A stretch of DNA of 10,948 nt from a bacterium (GTDB lineage: Bacteria; Armatimonadota; Chthonomonadetes; Chthonomonadales; Chthonomonadaceae). The DNA is taken from NCBI GenBank assembly GCA_021805405.1, contig JAJZFK010000141.1, forward strand, positions 1 through 10,948, given 5' to 3'. The position numbers were made by a program, and so were the translations under genes. Of this stretch, positions 1-7,202 are shown in pieces; the first letter of the stretch is position 1; the number at the start of each line of letters is the position of its first letter. The notes beneath the pieces were generated by a model, which saw only the letters and a program-made list of their open reading frames with translations, made no database searches and was not told the origin of the DNA.

Positions 1-936
1 CTCAACGATTATGGCAAGGACTACAACGAGCTCGCCAGCAATCAGGATCACCCTCTCATCAATCGGGTTACCGGTAGTACATATCCCATCGGTTCCACAT
101 TCAAGCTGGTTACAGCAGCTGCCGGGTTTGAAGGGGGTACGCTAGCTACATCGGATACCTACTTTTGCCCGGGCTATCTCATTGTTTCGGGCAGAAAATT
201 CAAATGCGACGAAGTTCATGGTGACATCAGTTTCTTTCATGCCCTGGGTTCCTCCTGCAACGTTTACTTCTTCCACGTGGCTCAAAAGGCAGGGCATAAT
301 GCGGTTGCGGCGATGGCGCATACTTTTGGACTGGGCCAGAAAACAGGCATAGACCTGCCAACTGATGACCGTGGCCTCATACCTACTACTGCCTGGAAGC
401 GAAAGGCGTTGCACACTATATGGCTACCTGGCGACACCCTGAACATGGCTATTGGCCAGGGCTATGTGCGAGTTTCCCCCATGCAGCTTGTGGACTACGT
501 GGCCGCGGTGGGGAACGGGGGCACGCTGTACAGGCCCCACCTGGTAGACAGTATCATTAACCCTGAAACCGGGCAAACTACCGACATTCCTCCAACACCT
601 ATACGGTCACTAGGGGTAGACCCACAGTACCTGCAGGACATTGTTCAGGGCATGTCACTCGTCACCCAGGCGCGTGGAACGGCCCCGGCGGCTGCAATTC
701 CTGGATTTCCCTATGCTGCGAAAACGGGGACAGCGCAGGTATACTTTCATGGTAAAGAGTATGACAACTCTGTGTTCGTCTGCTTTGCACCCATAGACCA
801 CCCTAAAATCGCGATTGCTGTGCTTGTGGAGCGCGACGGCTACGGGGGCATTGCGGCCGCGGGCGTGGCACGTAAAATGCTGATGTCCTATTTTCATCTG
901 GGTAGCGCTAATCCGGCAGCCACCCAAAAGCATTGA
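1..936 (+). CDS. mrdA: Penicillin-binding protein 2 (MrdA-type transpeptidase), 3' part
   Basis: The frame is open from the first base, so the 5' end lies outside the window; 311 residues of the C-terminal transpeptidase domain are present. All three active-site motifs of the penicillin-binding fold are visible. S32-T-F-K35 (SxxK, nucleophile serine) follows the context YPIGS. S85-C-N87 (SxN) lies in ALGSSCNVYFF. K241-T-G-T244 lies in YAAKTGTAQV. The pattern of a CPG cysteine at 56, a second cysteine at 69 and then S-x-N is typical of PBP2/MrdA rather than FtsI, and the region VSPMQLVDYVAAVGNGGTL is standard for the family. By family knowledge it crosslinks peptidoglycan with RodA in the elongasome, with its catalytic domain outside the cytoplasmic membrane. 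FtsI is the less likely alternative. No MreBCD or RodA gene is visible, since upstream sequence is missing; glgP follows after 69 bases. Confidence 0.92.
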   Translation, partial: LNDYGKDYNELASNQDHPLINRVTGSTYPIGSTFKLVTAAAGFEGGTLATSDTYFCPGYLIVSGRKFKCDEVHGDISFFHALGSSCNVYFFHVAQKAGHNAVAAMAHTFGLGQKTGIDLPTDDRGLIPTTAWKRKALHTIWLPGDTLNMAIGQGYVRVSPMQLVDYVAAVGNGGTLYRPHLVDSIINPETGQTTDIPPTPIRSLGVDPQYLQDIVQGMSLVTQARGTAPAAAIPGFPYAAKTGTAQVYFHGKEYDNSVFVCFAPIDHPKIAIAVLVERDGYGGIAAAGVARKMLMSYFHLGSANPAATQKH

Positions 937-990
937 TATATCGCTACAGCTTTGTTGTATGTGAACTTTTTGCCGCAAAAGGCCTCGTTT

Positions 991-996
991 TAGGAG
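991..996 (+). promoter_or_regulatory. Ribosome binding site of glgP
   Basis: TAGGAG lies 9 bases before the ATG at 1006. It supports that start. The 69-base gap after mrdA shows no clear terminator. Confidence 0.75.
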
Positions 997-1005
997 ATCC
1001 ATCGT

Positions 1006-3573
1006 ATGCCTACCGTTCATACATTTCAAGTCGTTCCGTCCCTGCCAGAGCCTCTGCGCCATCTGCGGGCGCTCGCCTATAATCTGCAGTGGTCGTGGAA
1101 CCTGGAGACGCTGGAACTATTCCGCCGACTTGATCGATCGTCCTGGGAAGCGAGTGGCCATAATCCTGTACTCATGCTAGGCACGGTTGCGCAAGAACGT
1201 CTTCGAGATGCGGCAAATGATGACAACTACCTGTCTATGGTGGAGGGAGCCTTTCACGGCCTCGAGACCTACGTTCGTTCCACCAACACCTGGTACCGAA
1301 GGAACCATCACCACGCGCCGCTCACCACGTGTATTGCATACTTCTGCATGGAGTTTGGTATTACCGAGTGCCTCCCCATCTACTCGGGCGGTTTGGGAGT
1401 GCTGGCCGGCGACCACATGAAATCGTCCAGTGATCTGGGGCTGCCACTAGTAGGGGTTGGGCTCCTGTATCAGCAGGGCTATTTCCGCCAGTACCTTAAC
1501 GTTGATGGATGGCAGCAGGAGCGCTACCCCGTCAACGACTTCTACAACATGCCGCTTCAACCCGTGCTGGATGACCAGGGGCAACAGGTGCGTGTAGAGG
1601 TGCAGTTTCCTGGCAGGCCAGTGACCATTCAGGTTTGGAAGGTTGTGGTTGGCAGGGTACCGCTGTATCTGCTAGATACAAACCTCTCGGTAAACAGGCT
1701 GGAAGACCAGAACATTACCGATCAGCTTTATGGTGGTGACAGCGAACTGCGGCTTAAGCAGGAGATTGTACTAGGCATTGGGGGACAGCGTGCCCTGCAG
1801 GCAATGGGTATCTCACCGCGCCTTTGCCATATGAACGAGGGTCACTCCGCTTTTCAGGCGCTGGAGCGTGCGCGACGGCTCATGCATGAGCATAGCTGTG
1901 GGTTTGCCGTAGCAAGAGAGGCTGGCGCATCTGGCAATCTCTTCACAACGCACACTCCCGTGCCTGCGGGGTTCGATGTCTTCACGCCGGGACTGCTTGC
2001 TCCCTATTTTAGCGAATACGTGGGCCAGCTGGGCATCTCATTTGATGAGTTTCTGGAGATGGGCCGGGTTAACCGCGAAGACCGCGGTGAAAACTTCAAC
2101 ATGGCGGTACTGGCGCTTCGAACCTCGCACCATGTTAACGCGGTGAGCCGCCTGCATGGCCAGGTCACGCGCAGAATGGTTCAAACGGGTTATCGTGACC
2201 TGCCCGAGGACGAAGTACCTGTTTCGCATGTTACCAACGGCATTCATGCAAGGTCGTTCGTCTCGCGCGAGATGGCGGATGTGCTCGATCGTTACTTAGG
2301 TGGTCGCTGGTCGCAGGATGTTAGCGACCCCGAGGTCTGGAGCCGCATCGACGATATCCCTAACGAGGAGTTGTGGCGTGTTAAGCAGTTCCGCCGCGAC
2401 CGGCTTGTTCATTTTGCGCGCACCCGGCTGTATGAGCAGTATAAGCATTTTCATCACAGTGACTCGGAACTTCGCCGAACCAAAGAGGTACTTAACCCGG
2501 ACGTTCTTACGATTGGTTTTGCCCGCAGGTTTGCCACTTACAAGCGAGCCACGCTCCTGCTTTCCGATCAGGACCGACTGCTGCGGCTCCTTAACGATCC
2601 TAATCGCCCTGTGCAGATCATCATGGCCGGCAAATCGCATCCGCATGATGACGGTGGCAAAGAGCTTATCCGTCAGGTAGTTCAGTTCGCACACCGTTCC
2701 GAAGCCCGTAACCGTATTGTATTCCTGGAAGACTACGACCTCGCTGTAGCCAGATTTATGGTGCAGGGCGTAGACGTGTGGCTGAATACACCACGGCGCC
2801 CCATGGAGGCGAGTGGAACTAGTGGAATGAAGGTTCTCGCCAACGGGGGAATAAACTGCTCAATTCTCGATGGCTGGTGGGACGAAGCGTACACGCCATC
2901 GGTAGGTTGGGCCATTGGCAGTGGCGAGGAATACGACAGCCCGCAGGACCAGGATGCTATTGAGGCGAACGCACTCTTTGATATCCTGGAGAAGGAGATC
3001 GCTCCACTCTTTTATGATAGAGCGACCAACGGGCTGCCTAACGGCTGGATTACACGCATGAAAAGCTCCATGCGTAACCTCTGTCCTGTTTTCAATACGC
3101 ACCGCATGGTTGGCGAGTATGCTTCACGATTTTACGTTCCGGGTATTGAGCGTTACGACCGTCTTAGCGAGAACGGCCTTCAGAAAGCGAGCCAGCTCGT
3201 GGACTGGAAGGAGAATGTTCGCAAAAACTGGCCGCTGGTGAAGGTCGTTTCTGTGAAGAGCCAGCTAGCTGAAGGAAGCGCCGTTACTGTTGGCTCTAGC
3301 GTACAGGTGACCGCTGCGCTTAACCTTGCGGGTTTAACACCGCAGGATGTATACGTGCAGGCGCATCATGGCCCACTAGATAGCTCGCGCCAGGTTATGA
3401 GCGGTAACATTACCAATCTGGAGTGCACCGGTGAAGCAAAAGATGGAGTATTTACCTTTGAGGGGACTGTACCTTGCCAGAATACCGGCCTACAGGGATT
3501 TTCGGTGCGTGTTGTTCCGCAGCACCTCGACGCCGAACTGCCCCAGGAACTAGCGCTTATTGCATGGGAGTAA
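1006..3573 (+). CDS. glgP: Alpha-glucan (glycogen) phosphorylase, GT35 family
   Basis: This 855-residue protein releases glucose-1-phosphate from the non-reducing ends of alpha-1,4-glucans using phosphate and pyridoxal phosphate (family knowledge). Residues 1 to about 105 match the N-terminal domain (DUF3417 type) of the bacterial/archaeal phosphorylase branch, with LRALAYNLQWSWN near the start. The catalytic part follows: CIAYFCMEFGI at 109-119, YSGGLGVLAGDH at 126-137, HMNEGHSAF from 275, TTHTPVPAGFD from 314 and ARRFATYKRA from 506. EASGTSGMK ends at K609, the expected PLP-binding lysine. The last 90 or so residues resemble an accessory beta-rich tail. The length is normal for this branch. 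The ATG is backed by a good ribosome binding site. It follows mrdA on the same strand and may be co-transcribed, but no other glycogen gene is in view. Maltodextrin phosphorylase is the main alternative name for the same chemistry. Confidence 0.95.
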   Translation: MPTVHTFQVVPSLPEPLRHLRALAYNLQWSWNLETLELFRRLDRSSWEASGHNPVLMLGTVAQERLRDAANDDNYLSMVEGAFHGLETYVRSTNTWYRRNHHHAPLTTCIAYFCMEFGITECLPIYSGGLGVLAGDHMKSSSDLGLPLVGVGLLYQQGYFRQYLNVDGWQQERYPVNDFYNMPLQPVLDDQGQQVRVEVQFPGRPVTIQVWKVVVGRVPLYLLDTNLSVNRLEDQNITDQLYGGDSELRLKQEIVLGIGGQRALQAMGISPRLCHMNEGHSAFQALERARRLMHEHSCGFAVAREAGASGNLFTTHTPVPAGFDVFTPGLLAPYFSEYVGQLGISFDEFLEMGRVNREDRGENFNMAVLALRTSHHVNAVSRLHGQVTRRMVQTGYRDLPEDEVPVSHVTNGIHARSFVSREMADVLDRYLGGRWSQDVSDPEVWSRIDDIPNEELWRVKQFRRDRLVHFARTRLYEQYKHFHHSDSELRRTKEVLNPDVLTIGFARRFATYKRATLLLSDQDRLLRLLNDPNRPVQIIMAGKSHPHDDGGKELIRQVVQFAHRSEARNRIVFLEDYDLAVARFMVQGVDVWLNTPRRPMEASGTSGMKVLANGGINCSILDGWWDEAYTPSVGWAIGSGEEYDSPQDQDAIEANALFDILEKEIAPLFYDRATNGLPNGWITRMKSSMRNLCPVFNTHRMVGEYASRFYVPGIERYDRLSENGLQKASQLVDWKENVRKNWPLVKVVSVKSQLAEGSAVTVGSSVQVTAALNLAGLTPQDVYVQAHHGPLDSSRQVMSGNITNLECTGEAKDGVFTFEGTVPCQNTGLQGFSVRVVPQHLDAELPQELALIAWE

Positions 3574-3672
3574 GCCTCGCACTTGACAAAGGTTGGAATG
3601 TGTATCGGCCGGTTTAACGTACATCGGATCGCGCGCGGTTCTGAATAGCGCCTGACTCGTGCCCGTTTAGTT

Positions 3673-3711
3673 TAGAGATCATGCGATGGTGAGATCTCTC
3701 CGTGATCTCTA
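3673..3711. terminator. Candidate hairpin between convergent genes
   Basis: TAGAGATCATG (3673-3683) faces CGTGATCTCTA (3701-3711), an 11-base stem with one G-U pair and a 17-base loop. The loop holds GAGATCTC (3691-3698), so AGAGATC can instead pair with GATCTCT at 3693-3699. It sits just past the stop of glgP and overlaps no coding sequence, between two convergent genes. No clear T-run follows on either strand, so classical intrinsic termination is uncertain. The two alternative pairings could also make it a switchable fold. Confidence 0.4.
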
Positions 3712-3718
3712 TGCTGTT

Positions 3719-4309
3719 TCAGCGCTTATGGTAGCCGGGGCTGCATTGAATAAGCGCTGAGATATCATGGTTACTAGCAAGATAGCTGTGCCCGGGGAGG
3801 AAGACGGTAATTCCAGCACAGTGGGCATCCCCCTTATCCCTGGTAAATTCAAATGCAATCCCGTGGCGACGGTCGCAGAAGATAATCGACGGATTTTCGC
3901 TACTTGCGCGGTGTAAATGTGGGTACATGCGCCTTACTTGCGCTAGTGTGGATCCTACTGATATTCCCGCTGAAGTATGAAACCTAGTGGATGACGTTCG
4001 CACAACATCAATCGTAACACCGGATGACGGTTCTGCATCAATTGCACCGTTCGCCGTTGTGTGAATAAATAGTGTAGCCCTGCTGTAACCTCTTCCTAAC
4101 CACACTTGTCTTGTCTGGCTCATGCCTGCATCAATAATGTCGGGCTTGCCAAATCTCTTCAGTACCTCCGTACCGTTTTGCCCCAGTACCATGTTCCCAA
4201 TGCGTGCTCCAGGCACGATCAAGTTCAACTGAGGCTGTGAAACTACGGTATAGGCTAGAACAGAGCGCGAAATCGCAATTGAAAGTAGCAGAGTCATTAA
4301 TTGAGACAT
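3719..4309 (-). CDS. Small exported protein with BamE/SmpA-like segments, function unknown
   Basis: The predicted protein has 196 residues. Residues 1-19 form a short hydrophobic signal peptide ending in SVLA, so the product is probably exported; no lipobox cysteine is seen. The mature part has two similar segments: PGARIGNMVLGQN..VLKRFGKPD at 33-57, and AGISVGSTLAQVRRMYPHL from 114. Both follow a G-I-x-x-G..VxxxFG/Y pattern as in BamE/SmpA-like domains, where a helix-turn precedes a beta sheet. The stretch HGIAFEF near 150-156 looks like a matching beta strand. The ATG is preceded by AGGAAA (4315-4320) with a 5-base spacer, which favours a real gene. It is divergent from htrA and convergent with glgP. 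The domain resemblance is inferred from pattern only; a role in envelope assembly is speculative. Confidence 0.6.
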   Translation of the reverse strand: MSQLMTLLLSIAISRSVLAYTVVSQPQLNLIVPGARIGNMVLGQNGTEVLKRFGKPDIIDAGMSQTRQVWLGRGYSRATLFIHTTANGAIDAEPSSGVTIDVVRTSSTRFHTSAGISVGSTLAQVRRMYPHLHRASSENPSIIFCDRRHGIAFEFTRDKGDAHCAGITVFLPGHSYLASNHDISALIQCSPGYHKR

Positions 4310-4314
4310 GAAGA

Positions 4315-4320
4315 TTTCCT
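4315..4320 (-). promoter_or_regulatory. Ribosome binding site of the BamE-like gene
   Basis: Read on the minus strand, AGGAAA lies 5 bases before the ATG at 4309-4307. It is the main support for that start. Confidence 0.55.
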
Positions 4321-4357
4321 GTGTCGTGTTTTATGTTGTGCGTTTAGCGGGCCCCGG

Positions 4358-4463
4358 TACTGCTCACTGCGAACGTTGCCTTAGGCCGCCGTTGAGTGAT
4401 CCGGATACTACGTATACCTACCAATACGTAGGAGTCCACTTGAGGTTTTGCGGTGAGCAGGTA
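4358..4463. repeat. Foldback element with 16-bp outer stem and inner hairpin
   Basis: Bases 4358-4373 (TACTGCTCACTGCGAA) can pair with 4447-4463 (TTTGCGGTGAGCAGGTA) over 16 pairs. Two pairs are G-U and one G (4460) bulges. Inside, CTACGTAT (4408-4415) pairs perfectly with ATACGTAG (4424-4431) around an 8-base loop. A smaller GCC/GGC hairpin is possible at 4378-4386. The G-U pairs would fit a folded RNA read on the + strand slightly better than a DNA cruciform. It matches no riboswitch or integron attC consensus I could recall, and no target-site duplication flanks it. Confidence 0.5.
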
Positions 4464-4529
4464 ATCGCCATGAGTTGGTGTTGCAGTGTGTAGATTGGCA
4501 GTTCATTACCGTTGTGGGGTAACAGTTAT

Positions 4530-4557
4530 TCTAAAGTTGGGGTATATACTCTTTAGA
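4530..4557. promoter_or_regulatory. Inverted repeat around a TATACT hexamer upstream of htrA
   Basis: TCTAAAG (4530-4536) and CTTTAGA (4551-4557) are perfect inverted copies 14 bases apart. Between them lies TATACT (4545-4550), five of six matches to a -10 box. A second symmetric pair overlaps it: GGTATA (4541-4546) and TATACC (4562-4567). The layout is operator-like, but no good -35 hexamer lies 16-18 bases upstream. Promoter function is therefore an inference. Confidence 0.3.
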
Positions 4558-4667
4558 GGTCTATACCGCCAAGATTGTCGTATGTTGGGTGCAAATGTAG
4601 GTGTCGTTTTACCGCAGAGTTCCGCGGAAACCACTTATGAACAGCCGTGTATTGCATGGGAGTTAGC

Positions 4668-4672
4668 AGAGG
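4668..4672 (+). promoter_or_regulatory. Ribosome binding site deciding the htrA start
   Basis: AGAGG lies 7 bases before the ATG at 4680 and 4 before the ATG at 4677. The in-frame GTG at 4647 and ATG at 4656 have no purine-rich site at a proper distance, so 4680 (or 4677) is preferred. Confidence 0.55.
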
Positions 4673-4679
4673 TAGCATG

Positions 4680-5819
4680 ATGAATCAACCAAAACGAAAT
4701 GAGCGCTCTCGCCTAAGAAGCGTATTGTTACTCGTTACTGCTTTTATATTGGGTGGCCTTGTGCTTCCCTATCTGCACGTAACCTGGAGTTTGCCTGGAA
4801 GTCGAGCGGAAACTGTGGGTCTCGATGTGCACCAGGCTCCTCCAGCTCCGCTGTCACCCGATGAGATTTATGCCCACGCTGCGCAGATTGCATACAAATC
4901 TGTCGTTAATATTGATGCCACTCAGCGCGTGCGTATGCCGGGCAGCATATTTGATGACATGATGGGTGTTGCGCCGCAGTATGGCGATCAAACTAGCAGC
5001 GGTTCTGGTGTGATCATCACCTCCGATGGATACATCCTCACCAATGAACACGTAGTCCACAGGATTAACGATAGTAAACAGGTAATAACCATTACCCTAA
5101 CGGATGGGCAGAAGCTACGCGGACACCTTGTTGGTGGCGACTATACCAACGATGTCGCGCTCATTAAGGTAAACGGCCACAATCTGCCGGTTGCTCATCT
5201 GGGTACCAGTAAGGGGCTGGTTCCTGGCCAGATGTGCGTCGCGATCGGTAACCCCTATAACCTCCACTTCACGGTAACAAACGGTGTAATTGGGGCGCTC
5301 GATCGGGCGATTGCCATGCCCAACGGCCGCATATACCCGCATCTCATTCAACACGACGCGCCTATCAACCCTGGCAACTCTGGTGGACCGCTGGTTAATC
5401 TTGAAGGGCAGGTCATTGGTATCAATACACTGGTTCAGCAGCGCGCCGAGGGAATTGGTTTTGCGATACCAATTGATACCGCTCTAAACGTGGCGGAGGA
5501 ACTCAAGAGATACGGAAAGATTATTCGCCCGTGGATAGGCGTTGCAGTCGTAAGCAATTCATCGGACCTTGCGGCACAATATGGACTACCTAATATCCAG
5601 GGGGCAGTTGTAACAGGAGTCTACCGAAACAGCCCAGCAGCAGTAGCGCAGTTGCAGCCCGGCGATGTCGTTACGCGGATTAATGGAAGGCATGTAACGG
5701 ATGAAACAAGTTTTAACCAGATAGAAGACTCGCTTAAGGTAGGTGAAAAGATCAACCTGCGTGTTCACCGCGGCAGTCAATATGCGGATGTCACGATTAC
5801 TACCGCAGAGAAGCCGTAG
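4680..5819 (+). CDS. HtrA/DegP-like serine protease (S1C) with one PDZ domain
   Basis: With the start at 4680 the protein has 379 residues. Residues about 13-34 form a single hydrophobic segment after a basic N-terminus (KRNERSRLRS), i.e. an uncleaved anchor as in DegS and HtrA-like proteases, placing the protease outside the cytoplasmic membrane. The trypsin-like domain shows the full triad: H124 in TNEHVV, D158 in TNDVALIKV and S234 in NPGNSGGPLV. One PDZ domain follows from about 280 (RPWIGVAVV, then GVYRNSPAAVAQLQPGDVV and ING). By family knowledge it degrades or checks misfolded envelope proteins, with PDZ peptide binding tuning activity. In-frame starts at 4647 (GTG), 4656 and 4677 are alternatives. 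It leads a cluster with two downstream genes. DegP, DegQ and DegS cannot be told apart from sequence alone, so no symbol is given. Confidence 0.94.
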   Translation: MNQPKRNERSRLRSVLLLVTAFILGGLVLPYLHVTWSLPGSRAETVGLDVHQAPPAPLSPDEIYAHAAQIAYKSVVNIDATQRVRMPGSIFDDMMGVAPQYGDQTSSGSGVIITSDGYILTNEHVVHRINDSKQVITITLTDGQKLRGHLVGGDYTNDVALIKVNGHNLPVAHLGTSKGLVPGQMCVAIGNPYNLHFTVTNGVIGALDRAIAMPNGRIYPHLIQHDAPINPGNSGGPLVNLEGQVIGINTLVQQRAEGIGFAIPIDTALNVAEELKRYGKIIRPWIGVAVVSNSSDLAAQYGLPNIQGAVVTGVYRNSPAAVAQLQPGDVVTRINGRHVTDETSFNQIEDSLKVGEKINLRVHRGSQYADVTITTAEKP

Positions 5820-5824
5820 TCGTT

Positions 5825-6370
5825 ATGCCAGGAGCCACCGTTCACGACGCCGTAACAGTCGCAGCAATTTCATTTGTGAACGGAGTCTACTGGCATATCC
5901 AGCCGCATCAGCACGTTTCAGCGGCGTTCTGGTTTACGGGAACGTTTCTGGTAGCTGGTTACGCATGTGCGGGTGATCTGGACATTAAGTCTCGGGAATA
6001 CCGTGCCTGGGGACCGTTGCGCGTCATCTGGTGGCCCTACAGGGTGCTGGTACCGCATCGCAGCTGGATATCGCACGGCATGGTGACCGGTGGGCTCATC
6101 CGCACAGCCTATCTGGCATGCGCCATTACTGCCATTGTGGTGGTAGCTGTGTGGGGCGTAGACCTTCTAGGGCAGCATTTCGGCCCCGCTGCAATCACTG
6201 CAGGCCTGTGGCGGCATGCTGTTACCGCTATCTATAACCATACAGCAAGCGCTTTGGCTGCATTCACTGGCTTTATAGCTGCAGGGGCGCTACATTCTGT
6301 TACAGACCTGCTAGGCTCCGCTGTCAAACCTCGTGCGCGTACTCAATCCCGCCGACGCTCCGCGCAGTGA
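5825..6370 (+). CDS. DUF2227-like putative metal-binding membrane protein
   Basis: This 181-residue protein has likely metal-ligand motifs in order: H7-D8 near the start, D51-L-D53 in GDLDIKS, H78-R79 in VPHRSWISHG and H84 in SHG. The pattern THD..GPDLDI..RWG..WxPYR..xHRSxxSHG is how I recall cyanobacterial DUF2227 'metal-binding' proteins, related to the YdjM/DUF457 membrane hydrolases. Hydrophobic segments at about 31-50, 93-112 and in the region after 140 suggest several membrane passes. The C-terminus is a basic tail (KPRARTQSRRRSAQ). The ATG lies 5 bases after the htrA stop, and only a weak purine stretch (AGAG, 5807-5810) precedes it, so translation is probably coupled to htrA. The reaction is unknown; hydrolase activity is only suggested by the family. 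Confidence 0.82.
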   Translation: MPGATVHDAVTVAAISFVNGVYWHIQPHQHVSAAFWFTGTFLVAGYACAGDLDIKSREYRAWGPLRVIWWPYRVLVPHRSWISHGMVTGGLIRTAYLACAITAIVVVAVWGVDLLGQHFGPAAITAGLWRHAVTAIYNHTASALAAFTGFIAAGALHSVTDLLGSAVKPRARTQSRRRSAQ

Positions 6371-6374
6371 GAGG
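6369..6374 (+). promoter_or_regulatory. Ribosome binding site of the GDPD gene
   Basis: GAGAGG overlaps the stop codon of the preceding gene and lies 7 bases before the ATG at 6382. This favours 6382 over the in-frame GTG at 6367, which overlaps the upstream TGA. Confidence 0.6.
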
Positions 6375-6381
6375 CAAAACC

Positions 6382-7101
6382 ATGCGTACGCCAATTGCAG
6401 TTGGTCATCGTGGGTATCCGGCACTGTATCCCGGTAACACCCTTGCGGGCTTTCAGGCGGCATGGCAGGCAGGCTGTGCTATGGTGGAGTGTGACGTAAG
6501 GATGTCACTAGATGGTGTTCCTGTTTTGGCGCATGACGAGCACGTCGTGGATATTTATGGTAGCAGCTATTCGGTGGTGGGTACCACAGCGGCAGAACTA
6601 GGCGCGCTGGATCTTGGCGCTGGGCAGGGCGTTCCAACCCTACAGCATCTCGTTGACTGGGCGGCGTGCGGCTGCGCCGTGATGGCCGATTTCAAGGTGC
6701 AGGGCGACGGGGCTGAAGAGAAGACCGCGTCGGTACTGGCGTGCTTGCCGCCGAGCCATAAGCTGGTACCAGGCGCGAGCGAGTTGTCGCGCAGACTGCT
6801 ACGCCAGGCGGACCCTCACCTTCCGGTATCGTTGTCTTTGGGGCGCGAACACAGAAACGAGCTGGCTGGCGATGGCTTTGAGCAGCTGTTAGCCACCCTC
6901 GATACCGACGCGGTAACCTGGCAGTACCACGTTCTAAGCGCGAGCCGGGTAAGCGCGCTGCGGAGCCGGTCGATAACCGTCTATGCGTGGACGGTAGATG
7001 ATGATGCCGCCATACAGCATGTGGCAGAAATGGGCGTTGACGGCATCATCAGCAATCGGGTAGATCGCCTGGCACAGCACCTCAGTTTGCAGCCTCGTTA
7101 A
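6382..7101 (+). CDS. Glycerophosphodiester phosphodiesterase (GDPD family)
   Basis: By family knowledge GDPDs hydrolyse glycerophosphodiesters to glycerol-3-phosphate and an alcohol, using a divalent metal in a TIM barrel. The protein has 239 residues, the usual length for bacterial cytoplasmic UgpQ-like members, with no signal peptide. Key residues are in place: H9-R10-G11, E36 and D38 in VECDV, and H51 in AHD. The second acid/lysine pair is D103-F-K105, where many members have E-x-K; Asp is a known variant. The usual PENT turn reads PGNT at 17-20. The C-terminal VYAWTVDD and GVDGIISNRVD blocks are typical. The start at 6382 follows GAGAGG; the GTG at 6367 would add five residues. It lies 11 bases after the DUF2227-like gene and closes the cluster, so it may recycle lipid head groups, though substrate and link to HtrA are inferred. 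Confidence 0.92.
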   Translation: MRTPIAVGHRGYPALYPGNTLAGFQAAWQAGCAMVECDVRMSLDGVPVLAHDEHVVDIYGSSYSVVGTTAAELGALDLGAGQGVPTLQHLVDWAACGCAVMADFKVQGDGAEEKTASVLACLPPSHKLVPGASELSRRLLRQADPHLPVSLSLGREHRNELAGDGFEQLLATLDTDAVTWQYHVLSASRVSALRSRSITVYAWTVDDDAAIQHVAEMGVDGIISNRVDRLAQHLSLQPR

Positions 7102-7140
7102 CGGGGTGATGGGGAGTGGTGGGCATTGCACTGCCAAAAG

Positions 7141-7176
7141 CAACCCTTCGCTCATTGCATAAGCGAAGGGCTGTTG
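7141..7176 (-). terminator. Hairpin terminator between convergent genes
   Basis: CCCTTCGCT (7144-7152) pairs perfectly with AGCGAAGGG (7162-7170) around a 9-base loop, and CAA/TTG (7141-7143/7174-7176) can extend it past a bulge. On the minus strand the stem is followed by TTGCTTTT, as expected for intrinsic termination of the GloVer gene whose stop is at 7205-7203. On the plus strand no T-run follows, though the stem could still slow transcription leaving the GDPD gene. Confidence 0.7.
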
Positions 7177-7202
7177 ATACCGTATACCTTCCGAGTAGCA
7201 GG

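Larger units (their letters stand above)
4310..4679. other. Divergent intergenic region between the BamE-like gene and htrA
   Basis: These 370 bases separate two divergent genes, so the region should hold both promoters. Short open frames occur here (61 and 64 codons), but they look like chance: cysteine-rich, composition unlike proteins, no ribosome binding site and no recognisable domain. What stands out is symmetry: a long foldback at 4358-4463 with an inner hairpin, an inverted repeat at 4530-4557 around a TATACT hexamer, and the 10-base palindrome TTCCGCGGAA at 4620-4629. No convincing -35 hexamer at standard spacing was found for either gene. Confidence 0.6.

Noticed and set aside
4358..4463. 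Foldback element as an integron attC site or a MITE.
   Set aside because: No GTTRRRY/RYYYAAC core sites, no integron integrase and no target-site duplication at the ends.
3558..4665. TATTGCATGGGAGT occurs at the end of glgP and again just upstream of htrA.
   Set aside because: A 14-base match somewhere in 11 kb is expected by chance at appreciable frequency, and flanks do not match, so no duplication or att-site claim is made.
4308..4680. Two short + strand frames (61 and 64 codons) upstream of htrA.
   Set aside because: Cysteine-rich, irregular products, no ribosome binding site, and the frames run through the foldback element.
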